Positions 26,798 to 35,049 of a stretch of DNA of 64,000 nt are shown in pieces. The stretch spans positions 1-64,000 of the forward strand of contig JBFWVC010000001.1 in the NCBI GenBank assembly GCA_050246945.1, read 5' to 3'. The notes under the pieces were generated by a model, which worked only from the letters and a program-made list of their open reading frames with translations, was not told the origin of the DNA and did not search any database. The stretch's first letter is position 1, and every line of letters begins with the position of its first letter. The translations under genes were made by a program, and so were the position numbers. The stretch comes from JAEUMD01 sp050246945 (GTDB taxonomy: Bacteria > Pseudomonadota > Alphaproteobacteria > Rhizobiales > Hyphomicrobiaceae).

Positions 26798-27634
26798 ATG
26801 CAGTGGACACGACGGCCCAGAGTGCTGCCCGGCTTCCGGTTATCCTTGGGCTACACGCTCACCTATTTGTCGCTGATCGTGCTGGTTCCACTCGCCGCGG
26901 TCTTCATCAAGACCGCGGAACTCAGCCCCGAGCGGTTCTGGGAGGTTGCGACCGCGCCTCGTGTGATGGCCTCCTATCGGCTCAGCTTCGGCGCGTCGCT
27001 GCTCGCTGCCGCCATCAACGTCGCATTTGGCCTGCTACTGGCTTGGTCCCTCGTACGCTATGATTTTCCGGGCAAGCGCATCGTCGACGCGCTCGTCGAT
27101 CTGCCTTTTGCCCTCCCCACGGCGGTCGCCGGCATTGCGCTCACAGCACTCTACGCCGGGAACGGTCGGCTCGGAGAGTATCTGGAGCCGTTGGGTATAA
27201 AGGTCGCCTATACCCCTCTGGGCGTCCTCGTCGCTCTGATCTTTATCGGCATTCCCTTCGTCGTGCGCACCGTGCAGCCGGTGCTCGAGGATCTCGACAT
27301 CGAGTTCGAGGAGGCCGCGGCCAGCCTCGGTGCCTCGCGCCTGCAAACCGTCCGGAGGGTGGTGTTGCCCATGCTGGCCCCGGCGCTGCTCACTGGTTTC
27401 GCATTGGCCTTCGCGCGCGCTGTTGGCGAGTATGGCTCGGTGATATTCATCGCCGGCAATCTGCCCATGGTCTCCGAGATCACACCGCTCATCATCATTA
27501 CCAAGCTGGAGCAGTACGACTACGTCGGCGCCACTGCGGTCGCCGCTGTCATGCTCGTGGTCTCGTTCGTGCTACTGCTGATTATCAATTTGCTGCAGGC
27601 GTGGACGGCTCGCTCGAGCAGGAGGTCACGCTGA
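26798..27634 (+). CDS. cysT: Sulfate ABC transporter permease CysT
   Basis: The 278-residue membrane protein has six predicted spans and the permease EAA loop (FEEAAASLGASRLQTVRRVV) with the family motif DLPFALPTAVAGIALTALY. It forms the sulfate channel with CysW. It overlaps cysW by TGATG. GAGAAGC lies just upstream of ATG 26798. Confidence 0.93.
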   Translation: MQWTRRPRVLPGFRLSLGYTLTYLSLIVLVPLAAVFIKTAELSPERFWEVATAPRVMASYRLSFGASLLAAAINVAFGLLLAWSLVRYDFPGKRIVDALVDLPFALPTAVAGIALTALYAGNGRLGEYLEPLGIKVAYTPLGVLVALIFIGIPFVVRTVQPVLEDLDIEFEEAAASLGASRLQTVRRVVLPMLAPALLTGFALAFARAVGEYGSVIFIAGNLPMVSEITPLIIITKLEQYDYVGATAVAAVMLVVSFVLLLIINLLQAWTARSSRRSR

Positions 27635-28527
27635 TGGCGAATGCAATTCATGCCTTTGGCTCGCACGGCCGCGCCGCCCGCTTCGAGCAAAGCCCCTCTG
27701 CGCGCGAGCCGGCTGTAGTGAAATGGCTCATTATTGCAGTATCGCTGGCGTTCTTCGCCACGTTTGTGCTGCTGCCGCTGCTTGTCGTTTTCGGGGAAGC
27801 CTTGCGAAAAGGCTGGGCCGTATATTGGGCGGCGCTTGTCGAGCCCGATGCGCTCTCGTCGATGCAGTTGACGCTGCTTGCGGCAGCGATCTCGGTGCCC
27901 CTCAACTTAGTGTTCGGCATTGCTGCGGCCTGGGCAATTGCAAAGCACGACTTTCGCGGCAAGCAGGTGCTGATCACGCTCATAGACCTGCCGTTCTCGG
28001 TCTCGCCGGTCATCGCCGGGCTCATTTACGTGCTTGTGTTCGGTGCGCAAGGCTGGTTCGGACCTTGGCTGGCGGAGCACGACATCAAGGTCATCTTCGC
28101 CGTTCCCGGCATCGTTCTCGCCACGATCTTCGTGACGTTTCCCTTCGTGGCGAGAGAGCTCATACCGCTGATGCAGGCTCAAGGACGCGAGGAGGAGGAG
28201 GCGGCGCTAGTGCTCGGCGCCACCGGCTGGCAGTCGTTCTTCAGGGTGACCGTTCCCAACGTCAAGTGGGGCCTGCTCTACGGCGTGATCCTCTGCAATG
28301 CCCGCGCGATGGGGGAGTTCGGCGCCGTCTCGGTCGTGTCTGGCCACATCCGCGGCTCCACCAACACCATGCCGCTGCACGTCGAGATCCTCTACAATGA
28401 GTACAACTTCACCGCTGCCTTCGCCGTAGCCTCGCTGCTGGCCCTTTTGGCGCTGGTAACGCTTTTCATCAAGACCATTATCGAATGGCGAACGGCCCGT
28501 GAGCCGCGGCCGATCGGAGCACCATGA
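27634..28527 (+). CDS. cysW: Sulfate ABC transporter permease CysW
   Basis: The 297-residue permease has DLPFSVSPVIAGLIYVLVFG and the EAA loop EEEEAALVLGATGWQSFFRV. Its first 30 residues are cytoplasmic. ATG 27634 overlaps the cysT stop and follows GGAGG at 27620; its end overlaps cysA by 4 bases. It pairs with CysT in the inner membrane. Confidence 0.93.
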   Translation: MANAIHAFGSHGRAARFEQSPSAREPAVVKWLIIAVSLAFFATFVLLPLLVVFGEALRKGWAVYWAALVEPDALSSMQLTLLAAAISVPLNLVFGIAAAWAIAKHDFRGKQVLITLIDLPFSVSPVIAGLIYVLVFGAQGWFGPWLAEHDIKVIFAVPGIVLATIFVTFPFVARELIPLMQAQGREEEEAALVLGATGWQSFFRVTVPNVKWGLLYGVILCNARAMGEFGAVSVVSGHIRGSTNTMPLHVEILYNEYNFTAAFAVASLLALLALVTLFIKTIIEWRTAREPRPIGAP

Positions 28528-29612
28528 GCATCACTGTTCAGAATATCCGCAAGAGCTTCGGGTCGTTTGTCGCTCTCGAGGGTATAAGTCTCGACTTTCC
28601 CACGGGGGAACTCGTGGCATTGCTCGGGCCATCGGGCTGCGGAAAGACCACGCTCTTGCGCATCATCGCGGGGCTCGACTTTGCCGACCAGGGCCGGATC
28701 ATTCTCGACGGCGAGGATGCCTCTGCGACTCACGTGGGCGAGCGCCAGGTCGGGTTCGTGTTTCAGCACTACGCGCTCTTTCGCCATATGACGGTGTTCG
28801 AGAACGTAGCCTTCGGCCTGCGCGTAAAGCGGGAGAACCGCCGGCCTGAGTCGGAAATTCGTCGCAAGGTGGGTGAGCTTCTCGAATTGGTGCAGCTCGC
28901 CTGGCTTTCCGACCGCTATCCCTCGCAGCTGTCGGGTGGGCAGCGCCAGCGCATCGCGCTCGCCCGCGCTCTCGCTGTTGGCCCGCGCGTGCTCCTGCTC
29001 GATGAGCCGTTCGGCGCCCTCGACGCGAAGGTGCGCAAGGAGCTGCGCCGCTGGTTGCGGCGCCTCCACGACGAATTGCACATCACTTCGATCTTCGTGA
29101 CCCACGATCAGGATGAGGCGCTCGAGCTTGCCGATAGGCTCGTGCTGATGAACCGCGGCAAGGTCGAGCAGGTTGGGACCGTGCGTGAGGTCTACACCAA
29201 TCCGGCGACGCCCTTCGTCTGCAGCTTTCTGGGCTCCGTGAACGAGTTCCGGGGGCAGATCGACGGTGGCAATATCCGCATAGGTGACGACCTCTTGCCG
29301 GGTCTCGGCCAGGGCCATGAAAATGGCAAGCCTGTGCTCGCGTTCGCGCGCCCGCACGAACTGGAGATCGTTGCTGAACAGTCGGATCCGGCGGTCGGCG
29401 TTCCCGCTAAGGTTCACCGTATACTGGAGGTGGGAGCTGTTGCCCGCGTGGAGCTTGTAGCGCCCAATCAGGTGGAGGCAGGGCATGAGCCACAGCACTT
29501 CGAGGTCGAGCTGGCGTCGGAGCGCTTGTCTGAGCTGGCACTGGCAAGCGGCCAGTCGGTCCGACTCGTGAGCCGACAGTTGCGCATTTTTGAACCAGGA
29601 GCCCCGTCGTGA
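28524..29612 (+). CDS. cysA: Sulfate ABC transporter ATPase CysA
   Basis: The 362-residue ATPase has Walker A GPSGCGKTTL, Q-loop VFQHYALF, signature LSGGQRQRIALARAL, Walker B LLLDEPFGAL and the switch histidine in VTHDQDE. The C-terminal TOBE-type domain follows from about residue 240. It powers sulfate import through CysTW. It overlaps both neighbours by 4 bases. Confidence 0.95.
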   Translation: MSITVQNIRKSFGSFVALEGISLDFPTGELVALLGPSGCGKTTLLRIIAGLDFADQGRIILDGEDASATHVGERQVGFVFQHYALFRHMTVFENVAFGLRVKRENRRPESEIRRKVGELLELVQLAWLSDRYPSQLSGGQRQRIALARALAVGPRVLLLDEPFGALDAKVRKELRRWLRRLHDELHITSIFVTHDQDEALELADRLVLMNRGKVEQVGTVREVYTNPATPFVCSFLGSVNEFRGQIDGGNIRIGDDLLPGLGQGHENGKPVLAFARPHELEIVAEQSDPAVGVPAKVHRILEVGAVARVELVAPNQVEAGHEPQHFEVELASERLSELALASGQSVRLVSRQLRIFEPGAPS

Positions 29613-30553
29613 ACTTCCAGCAGCTTCGTATCATTGCCGAGACCGTGAAGCGCAACTACAACCTGACCGAGGTGGCGAACGCGCTCTATACCTCGCAATC
29701 CGGGGTCTCGAAGCACATCAAGGATCTCGAGGACGAGCTCGGCGTTGAGCTCTTCGTACGCCGCGGCAAGCGGTTGATCGGAATGACCGAGCCCGGCAAG
29801 GAGCTCGTCGGCATCGTCGAGCGCATGCTGCTCGACGCCAAGAACATCAAGCGCCTCGCCGAGCAGTTCTCCATGACCGACCGCGGCGATCTCACGATCG
29901 CGGCCACGCACACGCAGGCGCGCTATGCGCTGCCCCCCGTGATCGTCAAGTTCAAGAGGGCCTTCCCGCACGTGCGGCTCATCCTGCATCAGGCAAGCCC
30001 CAAGGAGACGGTGGCGATGCTCCTCGACGGCAGCGCCGATATCGGCGTCGCCACAGAGGCGCTCGAGGACAATCCCGATGTCGCTGCATTCCCTTATTAC
30101 TCGTGGGATCATGCTGTTGTCGTTCCTGCGGGGCACGCACTCGAGCGCACCAATCCGATGACGCTCGACGCCATAGCCGAGTGGCCAATCATCACATACG
30201 ACCAGGGCTTCACCGGGCGCCCGCGCATCGATCAGGCCTTTGCCAAGGCGGGCATCGAACCCGAGATTGTGTTGACGGCGCTCGATGCGGACGTGATCAA
30301 GACCTACGTAGAACTGGGGCTGGGGATCGGCATCATCGCCTCGATGGCTTACGACCCCAAGCGGGACACCGGCCTCACGCTTTTGGATGCCAGCGGTCTC
30401 TTTGCCCGCAACACATCGCGGATCGCCGTCCGCCAGGGGCGCTATCTCCGGGGCTATGCCTATCGCTTCTTGGAGCTATGCTCACCCGACCTCACCGAAT
30501 CGATTGTACGCTCCAGCGTGACGCCAACGGGCGAACCCGAGGCGACCGACTAG
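29609..30553 (+). CDS. cysB: CysB/Cbl-type LysR regulator
   Basis: The 314-residue LysR protein begins MNFQQLRIIAETVKRNYNLT, with SQSGVSKHIKDLEDELGVEL as recognition helix, both typical of CysB/Cbl. Its ligand-binding domain starts near residue 90 (GDLTIAATHTQARYALP). CysB activates sulfate uptake genes when O- or N-acetylserine accumulates. It is the last gene of the cys operon, so it probably controls this cluster. Confidence 0.9.
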   Translation: MNFQQLRIIAETVKRNYNLTEVANALYTSQSGVSKHIKDLEDELGVELFVRRGKRLIGMTEPGKELVGIVERMLLDAKNIKRLAEQFSMTDRGDLTIAATHTQARYALPPVIVKFKRAFPHVRLILHQASPKETVAMLLDGSADIGVATEALEDNPDVAAFPYYSWDHAVVVPAGHALERTNPMTLDAIAEWPIITYDQGFTGRPRIDQAFAKAGIEPEIVLTALDADVIKTYVELGLGIGIIASMAYDPKRDTGLTLLDASGLFARNTSRIAVRQGRYLRGYAYRFLELCSPDLTESIVRSSVTPTGEPEATD

Positions 30554-30820
30554 TGGTCGCGTCTGGGTCCGCTCATGGTACCGATGCGGCCGCCCAGTGA
30601 AGGCCCATTGAGTTCCGCTGATGTCCCTTCACGTAAGGGGCGACAAATCCGCTCCCAAACGAACTGCTGACGTTCCTCTATTCCCGATCAACGCAAGTTG
30701 CTTGGGGAACTCTGCCAAGACAGCTTTCTCTACAAAACCACATTTGCCCAACTGGCCGATTGCACAAGTCGCACCGATCTTGACCGCGCCTGTGCAATCC
30801 GTGCAGGCTTGAAATGCATT

Positions 30821-31060
30821 ATGACGACCGATCCTGTTCTCATCGCCTACACAGCCAAGCGCACCAAGTCCGGCCGCACCGCATGGACGCGCATCGGTCA
30901 GGCCTACCCGCATGAAAGCGGCGCCGGTCTCACCGTGGTTCTCGATTCCATGCCCCTGGACGGCCGCATCATCCTTCTCGAACTTGATGAGCGTGACCAC
31001 GAACAGTTGGCCGCCGAGCGGGCCAAACATGTATCGAAATCTCATGCACCGGATGCTTGA
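30821..31060 (+). CDS. Small conserved hypothetical protein, plasmid-type
   Basis: The 79-residue protein from ATG 30821 has GQAYPHESGAGLTVVLDSMP and GRIILLELDERDHEQ. A related segment (AAWAHKDGKGFRLKLDAIPTG) occurs in the partial gene at the far right of the window, so two members of this family are present. Family members I recall sit in plasmids and integrative elements near replication genes; function unknown. It lies 147 bases before the initiator gene. Confidence 0.6.
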   Translation: MTTDPVLIAYTAKRTKSGRTAWTRIGQAYPHESGAGLTVVLDSMPLDGRIILLELDERDHEQLAAERAKHVSKSHAPDA

Positions 31061-31097
31061 GTGCAGCACGGCACGTCGCCTAAGTGAGGGGTTTCTC

Positions 31098-31202
31098 GGA
31101 AGTGAGAAAATGGGCGGGATGAATTAAATCAGATGCTTGATCCGATTCGCTGAGTCGGGAAGTGAGAAAACGGGCGAGCCCGTTCCCGCAAGTGAAAAAC
31201 TC
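31098..31202. repeat. Iteron-like copies upstream of repA
   Basis: GGAAGTGAGAAAATGGGCG (31098-31116) and GGAAGTGAGAAAACGGGCG (31158-31176) are near-identical copies, with a partial copy GCAAGTGAAAAAC at 31188-31200. They are the reverse complement of the GCCC-ATCTCTCACTT repeats downstream of repA. They look like binding sites of the initiator, probably for autoregulation. Confidence 0.75.
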
Positions 31203-31204
31203 GA

Positions 31205-31220
31205 GAAGTGAATTCACTTC
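31205..31220. promoter_or_regulatory. 16-bp palindrome over the repA start
   Basis: GAAGTGAATTCACTTC is a perfect palindrome carrying the iteron half-site AAGTGA/TCACTT. The possible GTG start at 31208 lies inside it. A dimeric initiator bound here would block its own translation start or transcription. Confidence 0.6.
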
Positions 31221-32143
31221 TTGACTGTCTCACTTTTGATCAGCACGCTGAATTCGTGCGTAAAGAAACGAACCCGCACGAAGACATACCCAAGACCCCG
31301 CTCGCTAGTTCGTCGGGACCCCTGCTCGCAACCGATCTCAAGGTCTCCGGACAGCCGCTGCATCCCGAGAATGCCGGCCAGATCATCAAGCCGCGCGAGC
31401 TAGTCGACATCATCGAGATTACGCCGCTCAACCGCGCCGAGACGATTCTCTACAACCAGCTTCTCGCCCACGCCTGGAACGACATTCGCGCACGCGCCGT
31501 GCACAAGATCCGCAAATCCGTCCTTCGCGGCTCGCATCAAAGCAATGACCGTCTCGACGAAGCCTTCGATAAGCTCATGGGCGCTTGGGCCAAGATCCGT
31601 GCACGCGATCCGCAAACCGGCGAGATGGCGACATTCCGCGTCCACCTGCTTGGCACCAACAAGGAAGAGGACAAGAGCGACGGCTACTTCACCTACACCT
31701 TCCCGCCCGATCTTCTCGCCATCATCTCCCAGTCCAATGCCTGGGCGACGATCCGCTCGCACATCATGTACACGCTGCGCTCCAAATACTCGATCCGCCT
31801 CTACGAGATGATCGAACGCCGCATCGGGCTCACCAAGCAGTTCGAGGAGTTCTCGATCGAGGATTTGCGCGGGCTTCTCGGTGTTCCGGACGGCAAACTT
31901 CCGCGCTATGCGGACTTCAACAAGCACTGCCTTCAGCCCGCCCTTGGCGAAGTCAATCAACTGACCGACTTCTTCGTCTCGATCGCGGCCGTCAAGAAGG
32001 GTCACACGGTCGAAAAGCTGATCATGCACTGGGCGCGAAAAGATCCCGACGGCCGCCGCCAGGCCGAATCCGAGCGCGAGCGTAGCCGCGTCGGACGCTC
32101 CGCGCGCCGCCAGGGCATGGTCGAAGTCATCACCTTCGACTAG
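31208..32143 (+). CDS. repA: Replication initiator protein (RPA/Rep_3 type)
   Basis: The 311-codon frame matches the plasmid initiator RepA family of Alphaproteobacteria: LVDIIEITPLNRAETILYNQ, AWATIRSHIMYTLRSKYSIR, LYEMIERRIGLTKQFEEF and LRGLLGVPDGKLPRYADFNK. It has two winged-helix domains and a basic C-terminus. There is no ATG at the N-terminus; GTG at 31208 lies in a palindrome and GTG at 31256 is an alternative. It binds iterons to start replication. In an integrated element this suggests a replicative excised form. Confidence 0.85.
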   Translation: MNSLLDCLTFDQHAEFVRKETNPHEDIPKTPLASSSGPLLATDLKVSGQPLHPENAGQIIKPRELVDIIEITPLNRAETILYNQLLAHAWNDIRARAVHKIRKSVLRGSHQSNDRLDEAFDKLMGAWAKIRARDPQTGEMATFRVHLLGTNKEEDKSDGYFTYTFPPDLLAIISQSNAWATIRSHIMYTLRSKYSIRLYEMIERRIGLTKQFEEFSIEDLRGLLGVPDGKLPRYADFNKHCLQPALGEVNQLTDFFVSIAAVKKGHTVEKLIMHWARKDPDGRRQAESERERSRVGRSARRQGMVEVITFD

Positions 32144-32159
32144 GGGACCTCGATGCACT

Positions 32160-32426
32160 CGCCCAATCTCTCACTTTCAGTTCAGTGCGTTCCATTCCCG
32201 CGAGTCGCGCAGTACGACCACCGCCCAATCTCTCACTTGCCGACGCCGCAGGACCACTTCGTGCGCCGTTGCCTGCAACCCAGCCCAATTCCTCACTTCA
32301 AGCCTGACTTGCCAGAATCATGCGCCCCTTCTCTCACCCGCCATCGCCCAACATCTCACTTGCGGCGCCCGATCTCTCACCCGACTCCGCCCAATTTCTC
32401 ACCTAGATCGCCCGATCTCTCACTTC
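32160..32426. repeat. Eight iterons downstream of repA (probable replication origin)
   Basis: Copies of GCCCRATCTCTCACYT begin at about 32161, 32223, 32283, 32324, 32346, 32367, 32389 and 32410. The last five are spaced 21-22 bases, close to two helical turns. Variation is mostly at positions 5-8 and the last two bases. This is the layout of an iteron origin bound by the adjacent RepA. They face the opposite way to the copies upstream of the gene. Confidence 0.85.
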
Positions 32427-33067
32427 CAGTGCTGTAACCAGCTGTTATTGCGCCTCGATTCAGGCTCTGAAATAGAATCTTGAATCATTGAATTAATAGA
32501 ATCCCAGACCACGCACCCTCACCGGGATTATGTCTTCTCTACTCGGTGTCCTACGCTCGAAAGTGAAACGACTTGTGCCCGGATAGAGAGCCTCACTTCG
32601 TTCGGTGATGATTGCGTGGCCGCATTCGCGGCCACAACCATTTTGAAGCCCCTCACCCTTCGTTCGCGCATACGCGCTCACTGCGCCGCACCTGTTAAGC
32701 GGAATCCGCGTTGCACGCGGATAACCGATGTGATGTGAGCCGGTGGATATGCCCAGTCTCGCAAAGTGAAGCGACTTCCAAGTGGAGAGGATGTTGTTTG
32801 GCTATGCGTGAGACCGACACGTGAAGTCACAGCCTTAAGGGGCCGGCATCTTCCTCGTGGATAGGGCCGAAATTCCACACAGACGCATCCTGACCACGAT
32901 CCGGCGCATCGCATGGGAGGTTGAGACCGTCGGAGACGACGCGCGATCCTGAAGCGTTTATGGCGGTCAATGTCCGGACCGGTACGACGGAGCGAGTTCC
33001 ACGAAGCCGCTTCATCGCCCAGGGTCTCACCGCCTTCCTACACTTTCCGCAGGGTCTGGCATGGCAA

Positions 33068-33100
33068 GTGAAAGTGAGACGCGATTGTTCTCACTTTCAC
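33068..33100. promoter_or_regulatory. 12-bp inverted repeat of the iteron half-site
   Basis: GTGAAAGTGAGA (33068-33079) and TCTCACTTTCAC (33089-33100) are perfect inverted repeats with a 9-base centre. Both arms contain the iteron core, so RepA may bind as a dimer here. Confidence 0.6.
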
Positions 33101-33370
33101 CTTCGTAATCGGGAAGGCCCCTTCCCCGCCTGATGCGTCATCCTGCTCAAGGCTTCACCAAAAACCATGGGCCGCGCCGGTTGGATGTTCGCCAGCCATC
33201 GCCATTCGGGCCTAGCCGGACCTGCCGGCCAAACGATCAAGGCCGAAGCAAGCGGCCGCCCTGCCCTATCGGTTGGACGGCCGGCCTTGACCGCACCGGC
33301 AACGGTCCGTCTTGGAAGAAGGCCCTGGCGACGGGCTGGCTCCGAAAACCATGGGCGGATGTGTGCGCCC

Positions 33371-33603
33371 CTTGCGCAAATGCGAAGCGGACAACTACCC
33401 AAATCCACAAATCACCGATTGGCCAAAGCGGCGCTTGCTCATCAGGGGCAAGTGTTGGGTTGATGGCTTGCCCAACTGTAGCGGTGCGCTCTTGAGCAGT
33501 TGGTCAAGCGTACCTTTGCGCATCTGCGCCATTGCGCGAAACGGCAAGTGAGAATTTGGGTGAGTTCTCACTTTTGCATTTATGGCCTTGCGCAAAAATG
33601 CGG
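33371..33603. repeat. Four TTGCGC-type repeats upstream of parA (candidate partition site)
   Basis: TTGCGCAAATGCG (33371), TTGCGCATCTGCG (33516), TTGCGCGAAACGG (33532) and TTGCGCAAAAATGCGG (33588) recur in 230 bases. An inverted half-iteron AAGTGAGAA/TTCTCACTT lies among them (33546-33573). Their position just before parA fits a centromere-like site. Confidence 0.5.
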
Positions 33604-33725
33604 TTGGGCATCCGCAACGAATCCTGCATGCTTTTCCTCATATGGGCAATTCGCCGGTTACGCAGTTACCCAAATCCATATTTGCCAAAGTCAATATTTG
33701 CGTACATGCAGAAAGTTCGCGTTCC

Positions 33726-34397
33726 ATGATTATCACATTCGCATCCTCCAAGGGCGGCGTCGGTAAATCTACCGCCTGCGCCTGCGTCGCCGCCGAGCTC
33801 GCGCGGGAAGGAGCCAACGTTCTCCTCCTTGATCTCGACCAGAACCGTACTCTCGACCGGTGGGCCAAGCGCGCGCCGTTCCCTGGCCTCACAGTCAAAG
33901 CTGTCGATCAGCAGAAGTTCTCCAACGTGCTGCGCGATGACGAGAAAAGCGGCCATTACGATCACATCTGCATCGACCTGCCAGGCACGCGTGAGGTGAC
34001 ACTCTACAAGGCGCTCGCCCGCGCCGATCTGGTAGTGATCCCGGCGCAAGCGTCCGAGCCCGACTTACGCGAGGCGCTCGTGATTGTCGGCGACATCCGC
34101 GACGTGGGCGAGACGACCGGCCGGGCGATCCCCTACCGGCTGCTACTGACCAAGATATTTCCTTTGCGCACCCGTGTAACCGACTTCGCCTATGCCGAGC
34201 TGGAACGCCATGGGCTGCCGCTCTTCCGCACCGCTCTCGTTGAGCGCGCTGCCTACCGCGAAATGTTTCTGACCGGCGAGCCGCCAACTGCCACCGAGCC
34301 CGACAAGGGCGCAGGGCTGGAGATCCGCGCGCTGCTCGCCGAGATCAAAGCCATCGCGGGGCAGGGGACCGAGACCAAACTCCAACAGGCAGGATGA
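33726..34397 (+). CDS. parA: ParA-family partition ATPase
   Basis: The 223-residue ATPase starts MIITFASSKGGVGKSTACAC, the deviant Walker A (KGGVGKS), followed by VLLLDLDQNRTLDRWAKRAP and the Walker B region HICIDLPGTREV. It is the short ParA type without a DNA-binding N-terminus, which needs a separate centromere-binding partner. ATG 33726 is chosen over upstream frame because homology starts there. It overlaps the next gene by 4 bases. Confidence 0.9.
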   Translation: MIITFASSKGGVGKSTACACVAAELAREGANVLLLDLDQNRTLDRWAKRAPFPGLTVKAVDQQKFSNVLRDDEKSGHYDHICIDLPGTREVTLYKALARADLVVIPAQASEPDLREALVIVGDIRDVGETTGRAIPYRLLLTKIFPLRTRVTDFAYAELERHGLPLFRTALVERAAYREMFLTGEPPTATEPDKGAGLEIRALLAEIKAIAGQGTETKLQQAG

Positions 34398-34753
34398 TGA
34401 TGAAAGAAGACCGCAAACCCTTTATATCCCTCGATGTGGATGTCGACGACGAGAAGCTTGAGAAACTCGCAGCCACCAAGGGTGTGGGCATGCTCGTCAA
34501 GCCCGAAGCCAACGGGGCAGGGGAGGGGGCTGAAGCAAAGCGCAAAGCTCCTTCACCGGCCAATGGCGCAACACCGCGCTCGCGCATGAAGACCGTCAAT
34601 CTGGAGCTGCCCGACTATGTCTGGACTGATCTGAAAATCCGCGCAGCCAAGAGCCAAGTCTCGCTCCGCCACATCGTCATGACGGCGCTGCGTGATTTTG
34701 GCGTCGAGATCGCCGAGAGCGACATGGTGCAGGACGGCCGGCGGATGCGGTGA
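34394..34753 (+). CDS. Probable ParA partner / ribbon-helix-helix-like DNA-binding protein
   Basis: The 119-residue protein has a disordered middle (GAGEGAEAKRKAPSP) and a C-terminal segment MKTVNLELPDYVWTDLKIRA followed by AKSQVSLRHIVMTALRDFG, which has the strand-helix-helix pattern of RHH proteins. Its position right after parA, with 4-base overlap, fits the role of ParG/ParB-like adaptor (inference from context). Confidence 0.65.
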   Translation: MMMKEDRKPFISLDVDVDDEKLEKLAATKGVGMLVKPEANGAGEGAEAKRKAPSPANGATPRSRMKTVNLELPDYVWTDLKIRAAKSQVSLRHIVMTALRDFGVEIAESDMVQDGRRMR

Positions 34754-35049
34754 CGGACGCGGAGCCCGACACGCCGGAGCTGTTCATCGAAGTCCATTGC
34801 AGCCTGCCCAACGTCTGGCCGCCGGAGCCGATCCTCAAATTCAGGATGAAAGACGATGCCTCCCGCGCCGCCTTCGATGATGCCAAAGAGGCCTTCGCTG
34901 TGCCTGCTGGCCTTGCTCAGGGCGAGGTCTACCTGGTTTCCCCGACAGCGATCGTCGACAGCTTCCTCACCTGCAAGCTCGGTTTGATAGAAGTGCTCTC
35001 CAAACTGGAAGAAGAGGGCGAAGCGACCGAGATCACCCGCGCCGAGTGA
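34750..35049 (+). CDS. Hypothetical small protein of the partition operon
   Basis: The 99-residue protein starts at GTG 34750, overlapping the preceding gene by 4 bases. It has LFIEVHCSLPNVWPPEPILK and a helical C-terminus (SFLTCKLGLIEVLSKLEEEG). No family is recognised. Its end overlaps the convergent E1-like gene by 17 bases. Confidence 0.55.
   Translation: MTDAEPDTPELFIEVHCSLPNVWPPEPILKFRMKDDASRAAFDDAKEAFAVPAGLAQGEVYLVSPTAIVDSFLTCKLGLIEVLSKLEEEGEATEITRAE

Larger units (their letters stand above)
32427..33725. other. Noncoding repeat-rich region between the origin and parA
   Basis: About 1.3 kb without a supported gene. It carries degenerate iteron half-sites (AAGTGA or TCACTT) near 32560, 32764 and 32818, two inverted-repeat versions nearer parA, and a cluster of TTGCGC motifs. 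It is probably the rest of the origin and the partition site. Frames here are short and lack family signatures. Confidence 0.6.

Noticed and set aside
28392..29498. 368-codon open frame on the minus strand
   Set aside because: Antisense to cysA with intact ABC motifs; no family signature in the antisense frame.
31400..32158. 252-codon open frame on the minus strand
   Set aside because: Antisense to repA; no signature and no ribosome binding site.
32160..32426. CRISPR array
   Set aside because: Repeats are short (16 bp), diverged and spaced 21-62 bases, and lie beside a replication initiator; they fit iterons and no cas gene is present.
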